NCBI GenBank assembly: GCA_017431785.1
Contig: JAFRKJ010000078.1
Coordinates: forward strand, 1 to 38,811
Reading direction: 5' to 3'
DNA length: 38,811 nucleotides
Source of the DNA: Bacillota bacterium
GTDB taxonomy: Bacteria; Bacillota; Clostridia; Peptostreptococcales; Anaerovoracaceae
Shown here: in pieces, positions 1 through 7,428 of the stretch
Numbering within the stretch: position 1 is the stretch's first letter
Layout: each line of letters starts with the position of its first letter
Position numbers and translations under genes: made by a program
Notes under the pieces: generated by a model
Told to the model about the DNA's origin: nothing
What the model saw: the letters and a program-made list of their open reading frames with translations, nothing else
Database searches by the model: none

Positions 1-49
1 AAAGGCAAGTCAGGCATTAATGTGCGCTTTTGAAGATTTCAGGCAATAA
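1..49 (+). CDS. 3' end of a gene, possibly rsmE (partial)
   Basis: Frame 2 is open from the window edge and ends KASQALMCAFEDFRQ-stop (TAA at 47-49), five bases before a terminator stem. The pattern ASxAL...F resembles the C-terminus of RsmE, the 16S rRNA m3U1498 methyltransferase (usually ...RTETAxxxAL...). In many Firmicutes rsmE lies just upstream of mtaB, so position supports this. Only 15 residues are visible. Frame 1 also reaches a stop (TGA at 31-33), so even the frame is not certain. Confidence 0.4.
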   Translation, partial: KASQALMCAFEDFRQ

Positions 50-53
50 AACA

Positions 54-97
54 GCGCATCCCTATGAATTCTTTCATGTGGATGCGCCGTTTTCTTT
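54..97 (+). terminator. Intrinsic terminator, probably bidirectional
   Basis: An 8-bp perfect stem pairs GCGCATCC (54-61) with GGATGCGC (80-87) around an 18-nt loop. A T-rich stretch follows and an A-rich stretch precedes it, so it could also work on the minus strand. It closes the gene ending at 49 and separates it from mtaB. Confidence 0.6.
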
Positions 98-237
98 GAT
101 TTGTCGTGCGGCTGTCACCTTAACTTAATGACATTGGCGTTTGACGCGGGGATGGTTTTTTTATTGTTTGAACGGAATCACGGGATCTGACTGTGCTAAA
201 ACTGCAGTTAGAGGGCGAAAGAGCACAGTATTTTAAT

Positions 238-274
238 TTGATGAGTCGCAAAATGCGGTGCTATATATTATAAT
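238..274 (+). promoter_or_regulatory. Promoter region of mtaB
   Basis: Two overlapping choices exist. TTGATG (238-243) with TATATA (262-267) at 18 nt is one. The consensus TATAAT (269-274) is only 9 nt before the mtaB ATG, and would give an almost leaderless message. The rest of 98-237 holds no gene; it contains an inverted repeat CTGTGCT (191-197)/AGCACAG (222-228) of unknown role. Confidence 0.45.
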
Positions 275-283
275 GGTTGCATT

Positions 284-1756
284 ATGAAAGTAGCATTTCA
301 CACACTTGGATGCAAAGTGAATCAATATGAATCCGAGGCCATGGCGCAGATGTTCCGCAGCCGAGGTTGGGAGACTGTGGATGAGCGTGAGTTCGCTGAT
401 GTCTATGTCATCAATACGTGCACGGTGACTGCAATCGCGGACAAGAAGTCGCGCCAGTACATCCGCAGGATGAAGAGAGTCAACCCTGACAGCATCATCG
501 CAGTGACGGGATGCTATGCGCAGATCAGCCCGGATGAGGTCACGGCGATTAAGGGTGTAGATATTGTCACAGGGACAAATGAGAAGAGCACGTTGATCGA
601 CTACATTGAGAAACTTGCCGTGGAACGAACATATGCGGAGGAACCGTTCACCGCGATCCACCCTTACGAGGAACTCGGCGTATTCGATGAGATGGGCAGG
701 GTGACCAGTACGGAGAACCGAACCCGTGCCTACATCAAGGTCCAGGAAGGGTGCAACCGGTTCTGTTCCTACTGTGTCATTCCCTATGCGAGAGGACCAG
801 TCAGGAGCAGGGCGCTGGAAGATATTGTGGAAGAGGCGAAGGCGCTCATTGCGGCAGGATATAAAGAACTGGTTCTGACAGGCATCAATACAGCCATGTA
901 CGGCATGGAAGGCCGCGATCTCTACGCGGCGAAGGTAGATGACACAGAACACGGAGCATCGGCAGCAAAAGCAACAGGCACAGCAGATGGAGCACCGGCA
1001 CCAACCGATGCAGAGGAAGGCAAATACGGCATTGAAGAAGCCATCGCAGCGGTGGATGCGCTGCCGGGAGAGTTCAGAATCCGACTCAGCTCACTGGAAC
1101 CTGCCGTCGTCAATGCGGATTATGTTAAGAGGCTGTTCCAATACGACAAGCTTTGCCATCACTTGCACATGTCAGCCCAGAGCGGCAGCGATAAGGTGCT
1201 GAAGTCCATGAACAGACCGTACGACAGAAGTCAGTACGTGGATATGGTGGAAGCACTGTATCAATTCGACCCTTGCTACGGAATATCGACGGATATCATC
1301 GTCGGTTTCCCGGGCGAGAAGGACAGAGATTTCGAAGACAGCTGTAGTCTGATCAGAGAGTGCAGCTTTTGCAAAACCCACATCTTCCGGTACTCTAAGA
1401 GACCTAAGACAAAGGCAGCAGTGATGAAGGAACAGGTCTCTCCGCAGGTCAAGCAGAAGCGAAGCGATGAGCTTCAGAAAGTCAGCAGCGAGGCGGCAAA
1501 GGTATTTTTTGAGCGGAATATCACAGCTGCGGAGGTCGGAAGAACGGAGACGGTTCTGTTTGAAGAAATCGTGTCTGCCAACGAGGAAGGATCCGGCATT
1601 ATGAAAGGGGATAAGCTGCTGACTGGCTATACGGGGAATTACATCAGGGTGTATGTGCCCGTCAGAGGCGTTGGCGAGGAGATACTCGGAGCATTTGCCA
1701 AAGTGAGACTCGAAGCAGTTTTTCAGGACGGAATCGCCGCAAGTGTGGTACAATAA
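284..1756 (+). CDS. mtaB: MtaB, tRNA t6A37 methylthiotransferase
   Basis: Radical SAM enzyme that adds a methylthio group to t6A at position 37 of ANN-decoding tRNAs, giving ms2t6A. The N-terminus MKVAFHTLGCKVNQYE is the family hallmark. Three cysteines of the N-terminal UPF0004 domain (C10, C46, C77) should hold the second Fe-S cluster. The radical SAM CxxxCxxC is C157/C161/C164. A TRAM-like RNA-binding region occupies about the last 65 residues. At 490 residues it is longer than usual (about 430-450): an Ala/Thr/Gly-rich insert lies at about residues 210-245. No clear Shine-Dalgarno precedes the ATG, although the start matches the family exactly. Gene order with HIT, rpsU and yqeY downstream is typical of Firmicutes. 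Confidence 0.95.
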   Translation: MKVAFHTLGCKVNQYESEAMAQMFRSRGWETVDEREFADVYVINTCTVTAIADKKSRQYIRRMKRVNPDSIIAVTGCYAQISPDEVTAIKGVDIVTGTNEKSTLIDYIEKLAVERTYAEEPFTAIHPYEELGVFDEMGRVTSTENRTRAYIKVQEGCNRFCSYCVIPYARGPVRSRALEDIVEEAKALIAAGYKELVLTGINTAMYGMEGRDLYAAKVDDTEHGASAAKATGTADGAPAPTDAEEGKYGIEEAIAAVDALPGEFRIRLSSLEPAVVNADYVKRLFQYDKLCHHLHMSAQSGSDKVLKSMNRPYDRSQYVDMVEALYQFDPCYGISTDIIVGFPGEKDRDFEDSCSLIRECSFCKTHIFRYSKRPKTKAAVMKEQVSPQVKQKRSDELQKVSSEAAKVFFERNITAAEVGRTETVLFEEIVSANEEGSGIMKGDKLLTGYTGNYIRVYVPVRGVGEEILGAFAKVRLEAVFQDGIAASVVQ

Positions 1757-1842
1757 CCATGCGGTACTGCTGCATAATGAGAATGCAGCTGCTGCATTAT
1801 AGCAGTGAATCATTTATTTCATAGAGATAAGGAGATAAAACT

Positions 1843-2184
1843 ATGAGCGATTGTTTATTCTGCAAAATCAGAGATGGCGAGATACCATCCAACAAGGTTT
1901 ACGAAGACGATAAGGTGCTCTGCTTCCACGATGTGGATCCGCAGGCTCCTGTACACTGCCTGCTCATTCCGAAGAAGCACATCGCATCCATCGATGATGT
2001 TACTGAGGAAGATGCGGATATCCTGGCTTATATGATGCTGAAAATCAAGGATATCGCTGCGCAGCTTGAACTAGAGAACGGGTACAGAGTCGTCATCAAC
2101 TGCGGTGAGGACGGTCTGCAGACCGTACAGCATCTGCATCTGCACATCCTCGGAAAGAGAAAACTGACTTGGCCTCCAGGCTGA
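1843..2184 (+). CDS. HIT family nucleotide hydrolase (Hint-like)
   Basis: A 113-residue histidine-triad protein of the Hint branch, expected to hydrolyse AMP-linked phosphoramidates. The triad HLHLH lies at residues 97-101, and the central histidine (H99) is the expected nucleophile. C4, C7 and H46 match the zinc-binding positions of the family. Length is normal. A good ribosome binding site (AAGGAG) precedes the ATG. It sits 86 nt after mtaB; that gap holds an imperfect inverted repeat around CTGCATAAT but no convincing terminator, so co-transcription is possible. The physiological substrate cannot be told from sequence. Confidence 0.92.
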   Translation: MSDCLFCKIRDGEIPSNKVYEDDKVLCFHDVDPQAPVHCLLIPKKHIASIDDVTEEDADILAYMMLKIKDIAAQLELENGYRVVINCGEDGLQTVQHLHLHILGKRKLTWPPG

Positions 2185-2218
2185 TGAAGAAAAGCCTCTG
2201 TGCCGATGAAAATATGTC

Positions 2219-2247
2219 TTGCATTGCAGGCTCAGTGATTGTATAAT
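2219..2247 (+). promoter_or_regulatory. rpsU promoter
   Basis: TTGCAT (2219-2224) and TATAAT (2242-2247) are separated by exactly 17 nt. Transcription would start near 2254 and leave a leader of about 80 nt. The leader contains an imperfect hairpin around 2266-2289 (CCTTTGTC...GACAAGG). Confidence 0.7.
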
Positions 2248-2334
2248 AACTGACGTTGCAGGATGACCTTTGTCATTACGACAAGGACCGTTTTCAAGAC
2301 GAAAAACTAAAAAAGTCAAGGAGGTGAAACGGGA

Positions 2335-2514
2335 ATGGCACAGGTAATCGTAAGAGAAAATGAAAGCTTAGAAAGTGCTCTGAAGAGATTCAAGAGATCA
2401 TGCGCCAGAGACGGCGTCATGGCAGAAGTCAGAAAAAGAGAGCATTACGAGAAGCCAAGCGTAAAGAGAAAGAAAAAATCTGAAGCTGCTAGAAAAAAGG
2501 CTAAGAAGTACTAA
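2335..2514 (+). CDS. rpsU: Ribosomal protein S21 (bS21)
   Basis: A 59-codon frame beginning [19 protein letters not shown], the conserved start of bS21. It is very basic, with a lysine/arginine-rich C-terminus ([17 protein letters not shown]). S21 binds the small subunit near the anti-Shine-Dalgarno end of 16S rRNA and helps initiation. A strong AAGGAGGTG site precedes the ATG by 8 nt. Length is normal for Firmicutes. It is followed by a perfect terminator and then yqeY, its usual neighbour. Confidence 0.96.
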   Translation: MAQVIVRENESLESALKRFKRSCARDGVMAEVRKREHYEKPSVKRKKKSEAARKKAKKY

Positions 2515-2533
2515 GCGAAAATATGCACTTGAA

Positions 2534-2558
2534 ACGGCATCAGTTTTGATGCCGTTTT
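2534..2558 (+). terminator. Terminator after rpsU
   Basis: Perfect 9-bp stem ACGGCATCA (2534-2542)/TGATGCCGT (2547-2555), loop GTTT, then a short T run. It lies between rpsU and yqeY. No separate yqeY promoter is seen, so partial read-through probably sets yqeY expression. Confidence 0.85.
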
Positions 2559-2576
2559 CTATAGGAGGAGAGAATT

Positions 2577-3029
2577 ATGTCATTAAAAGAAAAATTGAAC
2601 GCTGACTTTAAGGAAGCGATGAAAGCAAAGGACAAAGTCCGCAAAGATACGATCAGTTTCGTAAGAGCTGCCATCAAGCAGGTGGAAGTGGATACGAGAG
2701 AAGAAGTCGATGATCAGGGCGTAGCATCCATTCTGGCCAAGCAGGTCAAGATGAGAAAAGACGCGATCAAAGATTTCGAAGCCGGCGGCAGAGACGATAT
2801 GGTTCAGGAGTATATGGCAGAAGTCGAGATCCTCATGGAGTACATGCCGCAGCAGCTCACCGATGAAGAACTGACAGCAATCGTCAGGGAAACAGCGGGA
2901 GATCTTGGCATCGAAGAAGGCAGCGGCAAAGCTTCCATGGGCAAGCTCATGGGTCCTGTCATGGGCAAGGTCAAAGGCCTGGCCGACGGCAACGATGTCA
3001 AGAACATCGTTCTGAAATTCCTCGGATAA
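2577..3029 (+). CDS. yqeY: GatB/YqeY domain protein
   Basis: A 150-residue member of the YqeY family, related to the tRNA-binding tail domain of GatB in the tRNA amidotransferase. The N-terminal half (residues 1-95) is the helical part, and the C-terminal half (100-150) carries the conserved stretch GKASMGKLMGPVMGKVKG with the ending VKNIVLKFLG. A role in tRNA binding or amidation is assumed from GatB; the exact function is not established. The start has an AGGAGG site 8 nt upstream. It follows rpsU, its usual neighbour in Firmicutes. Confidence 0.92.
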   Translation: MSLKEKLNADFKEAMKAKDKVRKDTISFVRAAIKQVEVDTREEVDDQGVASILAKQVKMRKDAIKDFEAGGRDDMVQEYMAEVEILMEYMPQQLTDEELTAIVRETAGDLGIEEGSGKASMGKLMGPVMGKVKGLADGNDVKNIVLKFLG

Positions 3030-3061
3030 GTCGAAGCAGACGGATAAGAAGACGGATAAGA

Positions 3062-4903
3062 ATGAGTGGTTTTCTGCCGGTAAACAGAAAAGAAATGCAA
3101 GAAAGAGGATGGGATCAGGTGGATTTCGTACTTGTTACAGGAGACGCCTATGTGGACCATCCTTCTTTTGGTACGGCCATTATCAGCCGGCTTCTGGAAT
3201 CCAGGGGGTACAAGGTGGGCATCCTTGCCCAGCCAGACTGGAAGGGACCCGAGGATTTTCAGCGCTTCGGCAAGCCGCGTCTTGGCTTTCTCATCAACAG
3301 CGGAACCGTAGATTCCATGGTCAACAATTATTCCGTGCAGAAGAACCGCAGAAAACGGGATGTATATTCTCCCGGCGGCAAGACAGGGAGGTGTCCTGAC
3401 AGAGCCGTTATCGTATACAGCAACAGAGCGCGTCAGGCCTATCCTGACATGCCGATCATCATCGGAGGTCTGGAAGCGAGTCTCAGACGATTTGCCCACT
3501 ACGACTATTGGGATGACAAAGTCAGAAGATCCATACTTCTGGACAGCCGCGCGGACATTCTCATATACGGAATGGGCGAGCGTGCTGTACTGGAAATCGC
3601 AGAGGCATTAGACAGCGGTATTGAAGCCGGTGATATCAGCTGGATCCGCGGAACTTGTATCAAAGCAAAGGCAGCAGAAGAGGGCGGAACGCTCTACCTG
3701 GAAGAAGATGATGTGATTCTGCCGGCATATGAACGTCTGATGGACGATTCACCAGAAGCAAAGGCGGCATACAATGAGAGCTTCCGCATGCAGTACAGGA
3801 GCAATGATTCCGTACTCGGCAAAAGGCTGCTCGAACAGTATACCGATGGATTCTACGTAGTACAGAATCCGCCGCCGCAGCCTTTGGAGAGGCAGGAACT
3901 GGATGATCTCTACGAGCTGAATTTTGAACGCACATGGCATCCTTCCTATGATGAGGAAGGCGGCGTCCCGGCCATCGATGAAGTCCGCTTCAGTATCACT
4001 TCCAACAGGGGGTGCTTCGGAGGATGCAGCTTTTGCGCGATCACATATCATCAGGGAAGAGAAGTCAGAAGCAGGAGCTGCGAGTCTATCGTCAGAGAAG
4101 CGGAGCTTATGACACAGGATGAGAATTTCAAAGGCTACATCCACGATGTGGGCGGTCCGACGGCGAATTTCAGGAATCCATCCTGTGAGAAACAGCTGAA
4201 GCATGGGATGTGCGGCAGGAAGGACTGTCTGTTCCCGAAACCGTGCAGTCAGCTCAACACGGATCACGATGACTGCACCCGCGTTCTGCAGGAAGTCAGC
4301 AAAGTCAGAGGGATCAAGAAGGTTTTTGTACGCTCCGGCCTGCGCTTTGACTACATCATGGCGGATATCAGGAAAGGCGGCAAAAGCTCTTCCGGATACA
4401 GATTTCTGGAAGAACTGTGCAGGGCGCACGTTAGTGGTATACTAAAGGTGGCGCCGGAACACTCTTCCGGGAAGGTCCTCAGACAGATGCATAAGCCAGA
4501 CATCAGCGTATTTGATGCTTTTGCATCAGAATACAGGGCGATGAACAAGAGATTGGGCTGCAGACAGTACATGGTGCCGTACTTCATCTCATCTCATCCG
4601 GGCAGCACTCTGGACGATGCGGTGGACCTTGCGCTCTATATGAAGAAGACAGGATTCGTGCCGGATCAGGTGCAGGATTTCTATCCTACGCCGGGGACTC
4701 TGGCCACGTGCATCTATTACACGGAGAAGGATCCATTCAGCGGCAGGGATGTGTATGTCGCCAAGGATCCGATGGAGAAGAAGATGCAGAGGGCTCTGCT
4801 GCACTTCAACAAAAAGAAAAATGAGAAGCTGGTGCGCCAGGCCCTGCAGAGGGCAGGCCGCACAGAAGCCGAAAAGGAACTTCTGGGAGGCAGAAGACGA
4901 TGA
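3062..4903 (+). CDS. YgiQ family radical SAM protein
   Basis: A 613-residue member of the YgiQ family (UPF0313). An N-terminal cobalamin-binding-like domain (about residues 1-280) precedes a radical SAM core whose CxxxCxxC is C318/C322/C325 (CFGGCSFC), then a C-terminal extension ending with basic stretches. Family function is unknown; substrates have not been established. The start follows yqeY by 32 nt, in which the octamer CGGATAAG occurs repeatedly and the Shine-Dalgarno is weak. Its stop overlaps the start of the DNA methyltransferase (ATGA), so the two are translationally coupled. Confidence 0.93.
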   Translation: MSGFLPVNRKEMQERGWDQVDFVLVTGDAYVDHPSFGTAIISRLLESRGYKVGILAQPDWKGPEDFQRFGKPRLGFLINSGTVDSMVNNYSVQKNRRKRDVYSPGGKTGRCPDRAVIVYSNRARQAYPDMPIIIGGLEASLRRFAHYDYWDDKVRRSILLDSRADILIYGMGERAVLEIAEALDSGIEAGDISWIRGTCIKAKAAEEGGTLYLEEDDVILPAYERLMDDSPEAKAAYNESFRMQYRSNDSVLGKRLLEQYTDGFYVVQNPPPQPLERQELDDLYELNFERTWHPSYDEEGGVPAIDEVRFSITSNRGCFGGCSFCAITYHQGREVRSRSCESIVREAELMTQDENFKGYIHDVGGPTANFRNPSCEKQLKHGMCGRKDCLFPKPCSQLNTDHDDCTRVLQEVSKVRGIKKVFVRSGLRFDYIMADIRKGGKSSSGYRFLEELCRAHVSGILKVAPEHSSGKVLRQMHKPDISVFDAFASEYRAMNKRLGCRQYMVPYFISSHPGSTLDDAVDLALYMKKTGFVPDQVQDFYPTPGTLATCIYYTEKDPFSGRDVYVAKDPMEKKMQRALLHFNKKKNEKLVRQALQRAGRTEAEKELLGGRRR

Positions 4904-6234
4904 GCAGGATACAGGATGTAACAAGGGCTCTCAGAGACGCGAAACGCGCTTATGAGAGGATTATGAAGAGAAAGAGGTACACACACTTCTATACGAATGA
5001 AGTGTACACTCCGGGGCATTCTGAAGCGCGGGGGACAGAACCCGGCAATATTCTTGCCGCCTGCGATAACCTGGCTTATATGGAGTATCTGCTGAAGGAA
5101 AAAGATATGGCAGGGAAGATCCAGCTGATTTATGTGGATCCTCCGTTCTTCTCGAACAGCAAGTATCAGGTTTCCGTACGGTTGGAATCCGATAAACTCG
5201 GCAAATCACCGACCATCAGGACAGGAGCCTATGACGATACCTGGGAGGACAGTCTCCAGCAGTATCTGACTATGCTCGGCGTACGGTTCTATCTGATGAA
5301 GGAACTGCTTGCAGACACAGGCTGCCTGTGGGTTCATCTGGATTGGCACAGCTCTCACTACATGAAGATACTGCTTGACGAAATATTTGGTTATGACAAC
5401 TTCATCAATGAGGTTGCCTGGACATATAAATCAGGTGGCGCGTCCAAGCGAAGCTTCGCCCGAAAGCATGACACGCTGCTGTTCTACTGCAAAACCAACA
5501 GATACAAGTTTCATCCGCTCAAGGAGAAATCCTACAACAGAGATCTGAAGCCTTACCGGTTCAAAGATGTTGAGGAGTTCCAGGACGATTTGGGCTGGTA
5601 TACCATGGTCAACATGAAAGATGTCTGGACCATCGACATGGTGGGCAGGACATCCAGTGAGCGGACTGGATACGCGACGCAGAAGCCGGAGAAACTTCTG
5701 GAGCGCATTGTGGAAGCCTGCAGCGATGAAGGGGATCTCTGCGCAGACTTCTTTGCCGGTTCCGGTACTCTGGGCGTTGTCTGTGAGAATCAAAAACGCA
5801 GATGGATCATGTGTGATGAAGGGGAGGTGTCCGTCTCCAATCAGATCAGAAGGTTCATGAACACTAAGATGGAAGACGACAGGCGTTTTGATGCCTTTGC
5901 AGTAGTCAGAACCGAAAAGGATCCTGACGAGGCCCTTAGCCGCCTCGTGCGGTGCGGCGAGGAGATGGGATGCCTTCGCATCTACGATTATGTTCCCGAT
6001 GTTTTGAAACTCAGTGACGCCGATGAAGAAATCGCCCTCAAGTATCTCCACGATGACAGCAGATCCGTTATCGACTTCTGGAGTCTGGACGCAGATTACG
6101 ACGGGCATGTGCACCGGGCATATGAAATCATCAAGGGAAACGATTTCTGCACACTGCCGGAGGGAAAACTCCACGTCATCGGGTATGATGTGTTCGGGAA
6201 CCGGTTCTGCTGGGAAGAGGTAGACGCCGAATAG
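4900..6234 (+). CDS. Orphan DNA methyltransferase, beta-class adenine type
   Basis: A 444-residue amino-methyltransferase with motif order IV then I, as in the beta class. Motif IV is DPPF at residues 80-83; a block like those of type III Mod subunits follows (AWTYKSGG...KHDTLLFYCK, about 172-200); then the ATQKPEKLLERI motif and the AdoMet-binding motif DFFAGSGT at 283-290. The last 115 residues form an extra domain that I do not recognise. N6-adenine is the most likely target given DPPF and the Mod-like layout, but N4-cytosine is not excluded. There is no restriction subunit nearby. It overlaps the ygiQ-like gene by 4 nt, which suggests a stable chromosomal gene and not a mobile cassette. 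Confidence 0.85.
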   Translation: MSRIQDVTRALRDAKRAYERIMKRKRYTHFYTNEVYTPGHSEARGTEPGNILAACDNLAYMEYLLKEKDMAGKIQLIYVDPPFFSNSKYQVSVRLESDKLGKSPTIRTGAYDDTWEDSLQQYLTMLGVRFYLMKELLADTGCLWVHLDWHSSHYMKILLDEIFGYDNFINEVAWTYKSGGASKRSFARKHDTLLFYCKTNRYKFHPLKEKSYNRDLKPYRFKDVEEFQDDLGWYTMVNMKDVWTIDMVGRTSSERTGYATQKPEKLLERIVEACSDEGDLCADFFAGSGTLGVVCENQKRRWIMCDEGEVSVSNQIRRFMNTKMEDDRRFDAFAVVRTEKDPDEALSRLVRCGEEMGCLRIYDYVPDVLKLSDADEEIALKYLHDDSRSVIDFWSLDADYDGHVHRAYEIIKGNDFCTLPEGKLHVIGYDVFGNRFCWEEVDAE

Positions 6235-6276
6235 TTGATACCGAATAGGAGATAGATTCTGATACCGGAAGTATAG

Positions 6277-6282
6277 TATAAT
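6277..6282 (+). promoter_or_regulatory. -10 box directly before the HutD-like gene
   Basis: A consensus TATAAT lies 6 nt before the ATG at 6289. No Shine-Dalgarno is present and no good -35 is found 16-18 nt upstream. If used, the message would start at or next to the start codon. Confidence 0.4.
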
Positions 6283-6288
6283 CAAATT

Positions 6289-7398
6289 ATGAAAAAACGA
6301 ATTTACAAAGAGGAAAACTACAAGACAAGCAAATGGTCCGGCGGCAACACGCGGGAACTGGCTATTTACCCGGTCAACGCCGAATATCTGGACAGGGATT
6401 TCTTGTGGAGACTGAGCAGCGCCGATTCGGATCTGGAGGAGTCGTCCTTCACGAAACTGCCGGATTACGATCGAATCCTGATGGTTCTGGAAGGCTCTGT
6501 TGTTCTGGCCCACGGGGATGAGAGGACAGCCAGTCTGGATGCCTTTGCATACGATGAATTTGATGGGGCGGTCAAGACGAAGTGCTTCGGCAAACTCATC
6601 AAAGATTACAATCTCATCTACCGCAAAGGCTGCAAAGGCCGTATGGAGCTCATTGAGCTGGAGGATGCTGCGAAACATATTGAGAGCAGGTTCGAAGGAT
6701 GCAGATCCTTCGGGTTGTTCAGCGCGGAAGGATATACCGTCGTATCCGCAAACGGCCACACGGATATGGTCAAAGAAGACCAGCTGATGGTGATTGAGCT
6801 GGAACCGGGTGAGCTGGCGGAGATCTCTGTCATGGGTTCCGGTAAGTGTGTCCTGACAGAAGTGGCCTTTGAGAGAGAAGAGGTCATGGATTTTTCCGTT
6901 CCGGAGGAAAGGGCGGATGGAGAGAAAGGCGCATCGGATTTTGCTCTTGCGCTGAAACTGTCTCTGGGCAACAACCGCTGGAGTGCGACCATGCGGAGAA
7001 TGAAGAAGAGCGGCGTATTGTACAGCCCTGCGATGGAGAAGAAACTGAGGATGCTGGACAGGTTCTTTGTGACCGGTATCGTCTGGGCAGTGGGTGTGAT
7101 CCTCTGCTTGCTTCTGGTGCCGGCTGGCGTCAGTCCTGAAGCAGTGCTGGGGATTCTGGTAGCCTTCTCTATTGTTGATGTATTCCTGATTTCACCGCTG
7201 ATCTATCTGGCAGTTCTGCCGAGACCGATCAGCGCCCACATCAAGAACGCCCATGAACTGAATGCATATGAACAGAAGATCTTCGAGGAGCAGCTGAACT
7301 ACGATCCGCGCAAGGAAAGTCTCATGCGCAAGTACAGAGACAGAAAAGGCGAGAAGTACGACGGTATTGGAGACTTCTGGAAGAAGATGAATAAATAG
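6289..7398 (+). CDS. HutD-like protein with C-terminal membrane segment
   Basis: The first roughly 200 of 369 residues match the HutD/Ves family, a double cupin-like fold, with the hallmark SKWSGGNTREL at residues 15-25. HutD has been linked to histidine utilisation, but its chemistry is unclear. The rest is unusual: a basic linker (about 235-255), two hydrophobic helices (about residues 263-281 and 286-310), and a charged C-terminal tail ending FWKKMNK. The domain would therefore be held on the inner face of the membrane. No histidine catabolism genes are nearby. The start lacks a Shine-Dalgarno and sits just after TATAAT. The C-terminal domain is not recognised. Confidence 0.75.
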   Translation: MKKRIYKEENYKTSKWSGGNTRELAIYPVNAEYLDRDFLWRLSSADSDLEESSFTKLPDYDRILMVLEGSVVLAHGDERTASLDAFAYDEFDGAVKTKCFGKLIKDYNLIYRKGCKGRMELIELEDAAKHIESRFEGCRSFGLFSAEGYTVVSANGHTDMVKEDQLMVIELEPGELAEISVMGSGKCVLTEVAFEREEVMDFSVPEERADGEKGASDFALALKLSLGNNRWSATMRRMKKSGVLYSPAMEKKLRMLDRFFVTGIVWAVGVILCLLLVPAGVSPEAVLGILVAFSIVDVFLISPLIYLAVLPRPISAHIKNAHELNAYEQKIFEEQLNYDPRKESLMRKYRDRKGEKYDGIGDFWKKMNK

Positions 7399-7428
7399 AT
7401 CGCCGGACAGATCGGAATTAACGACAAC

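Noticed and set aside
1-33. Frame 1 at the left edge, ending in INVRF-stop
   Set aside because: It is also open, but the frame 2 ending is nearer the terminator and looks more like RsmE. Too short to decide firmly.
5431-6759. Long open frame on the minus strand (442 codons)
   Set aside because: It lies opposite the methyltransferase and HutD-like genes, has no ribosome binding site and no recognisable domain, and crosses the boundary between two well supported genes.
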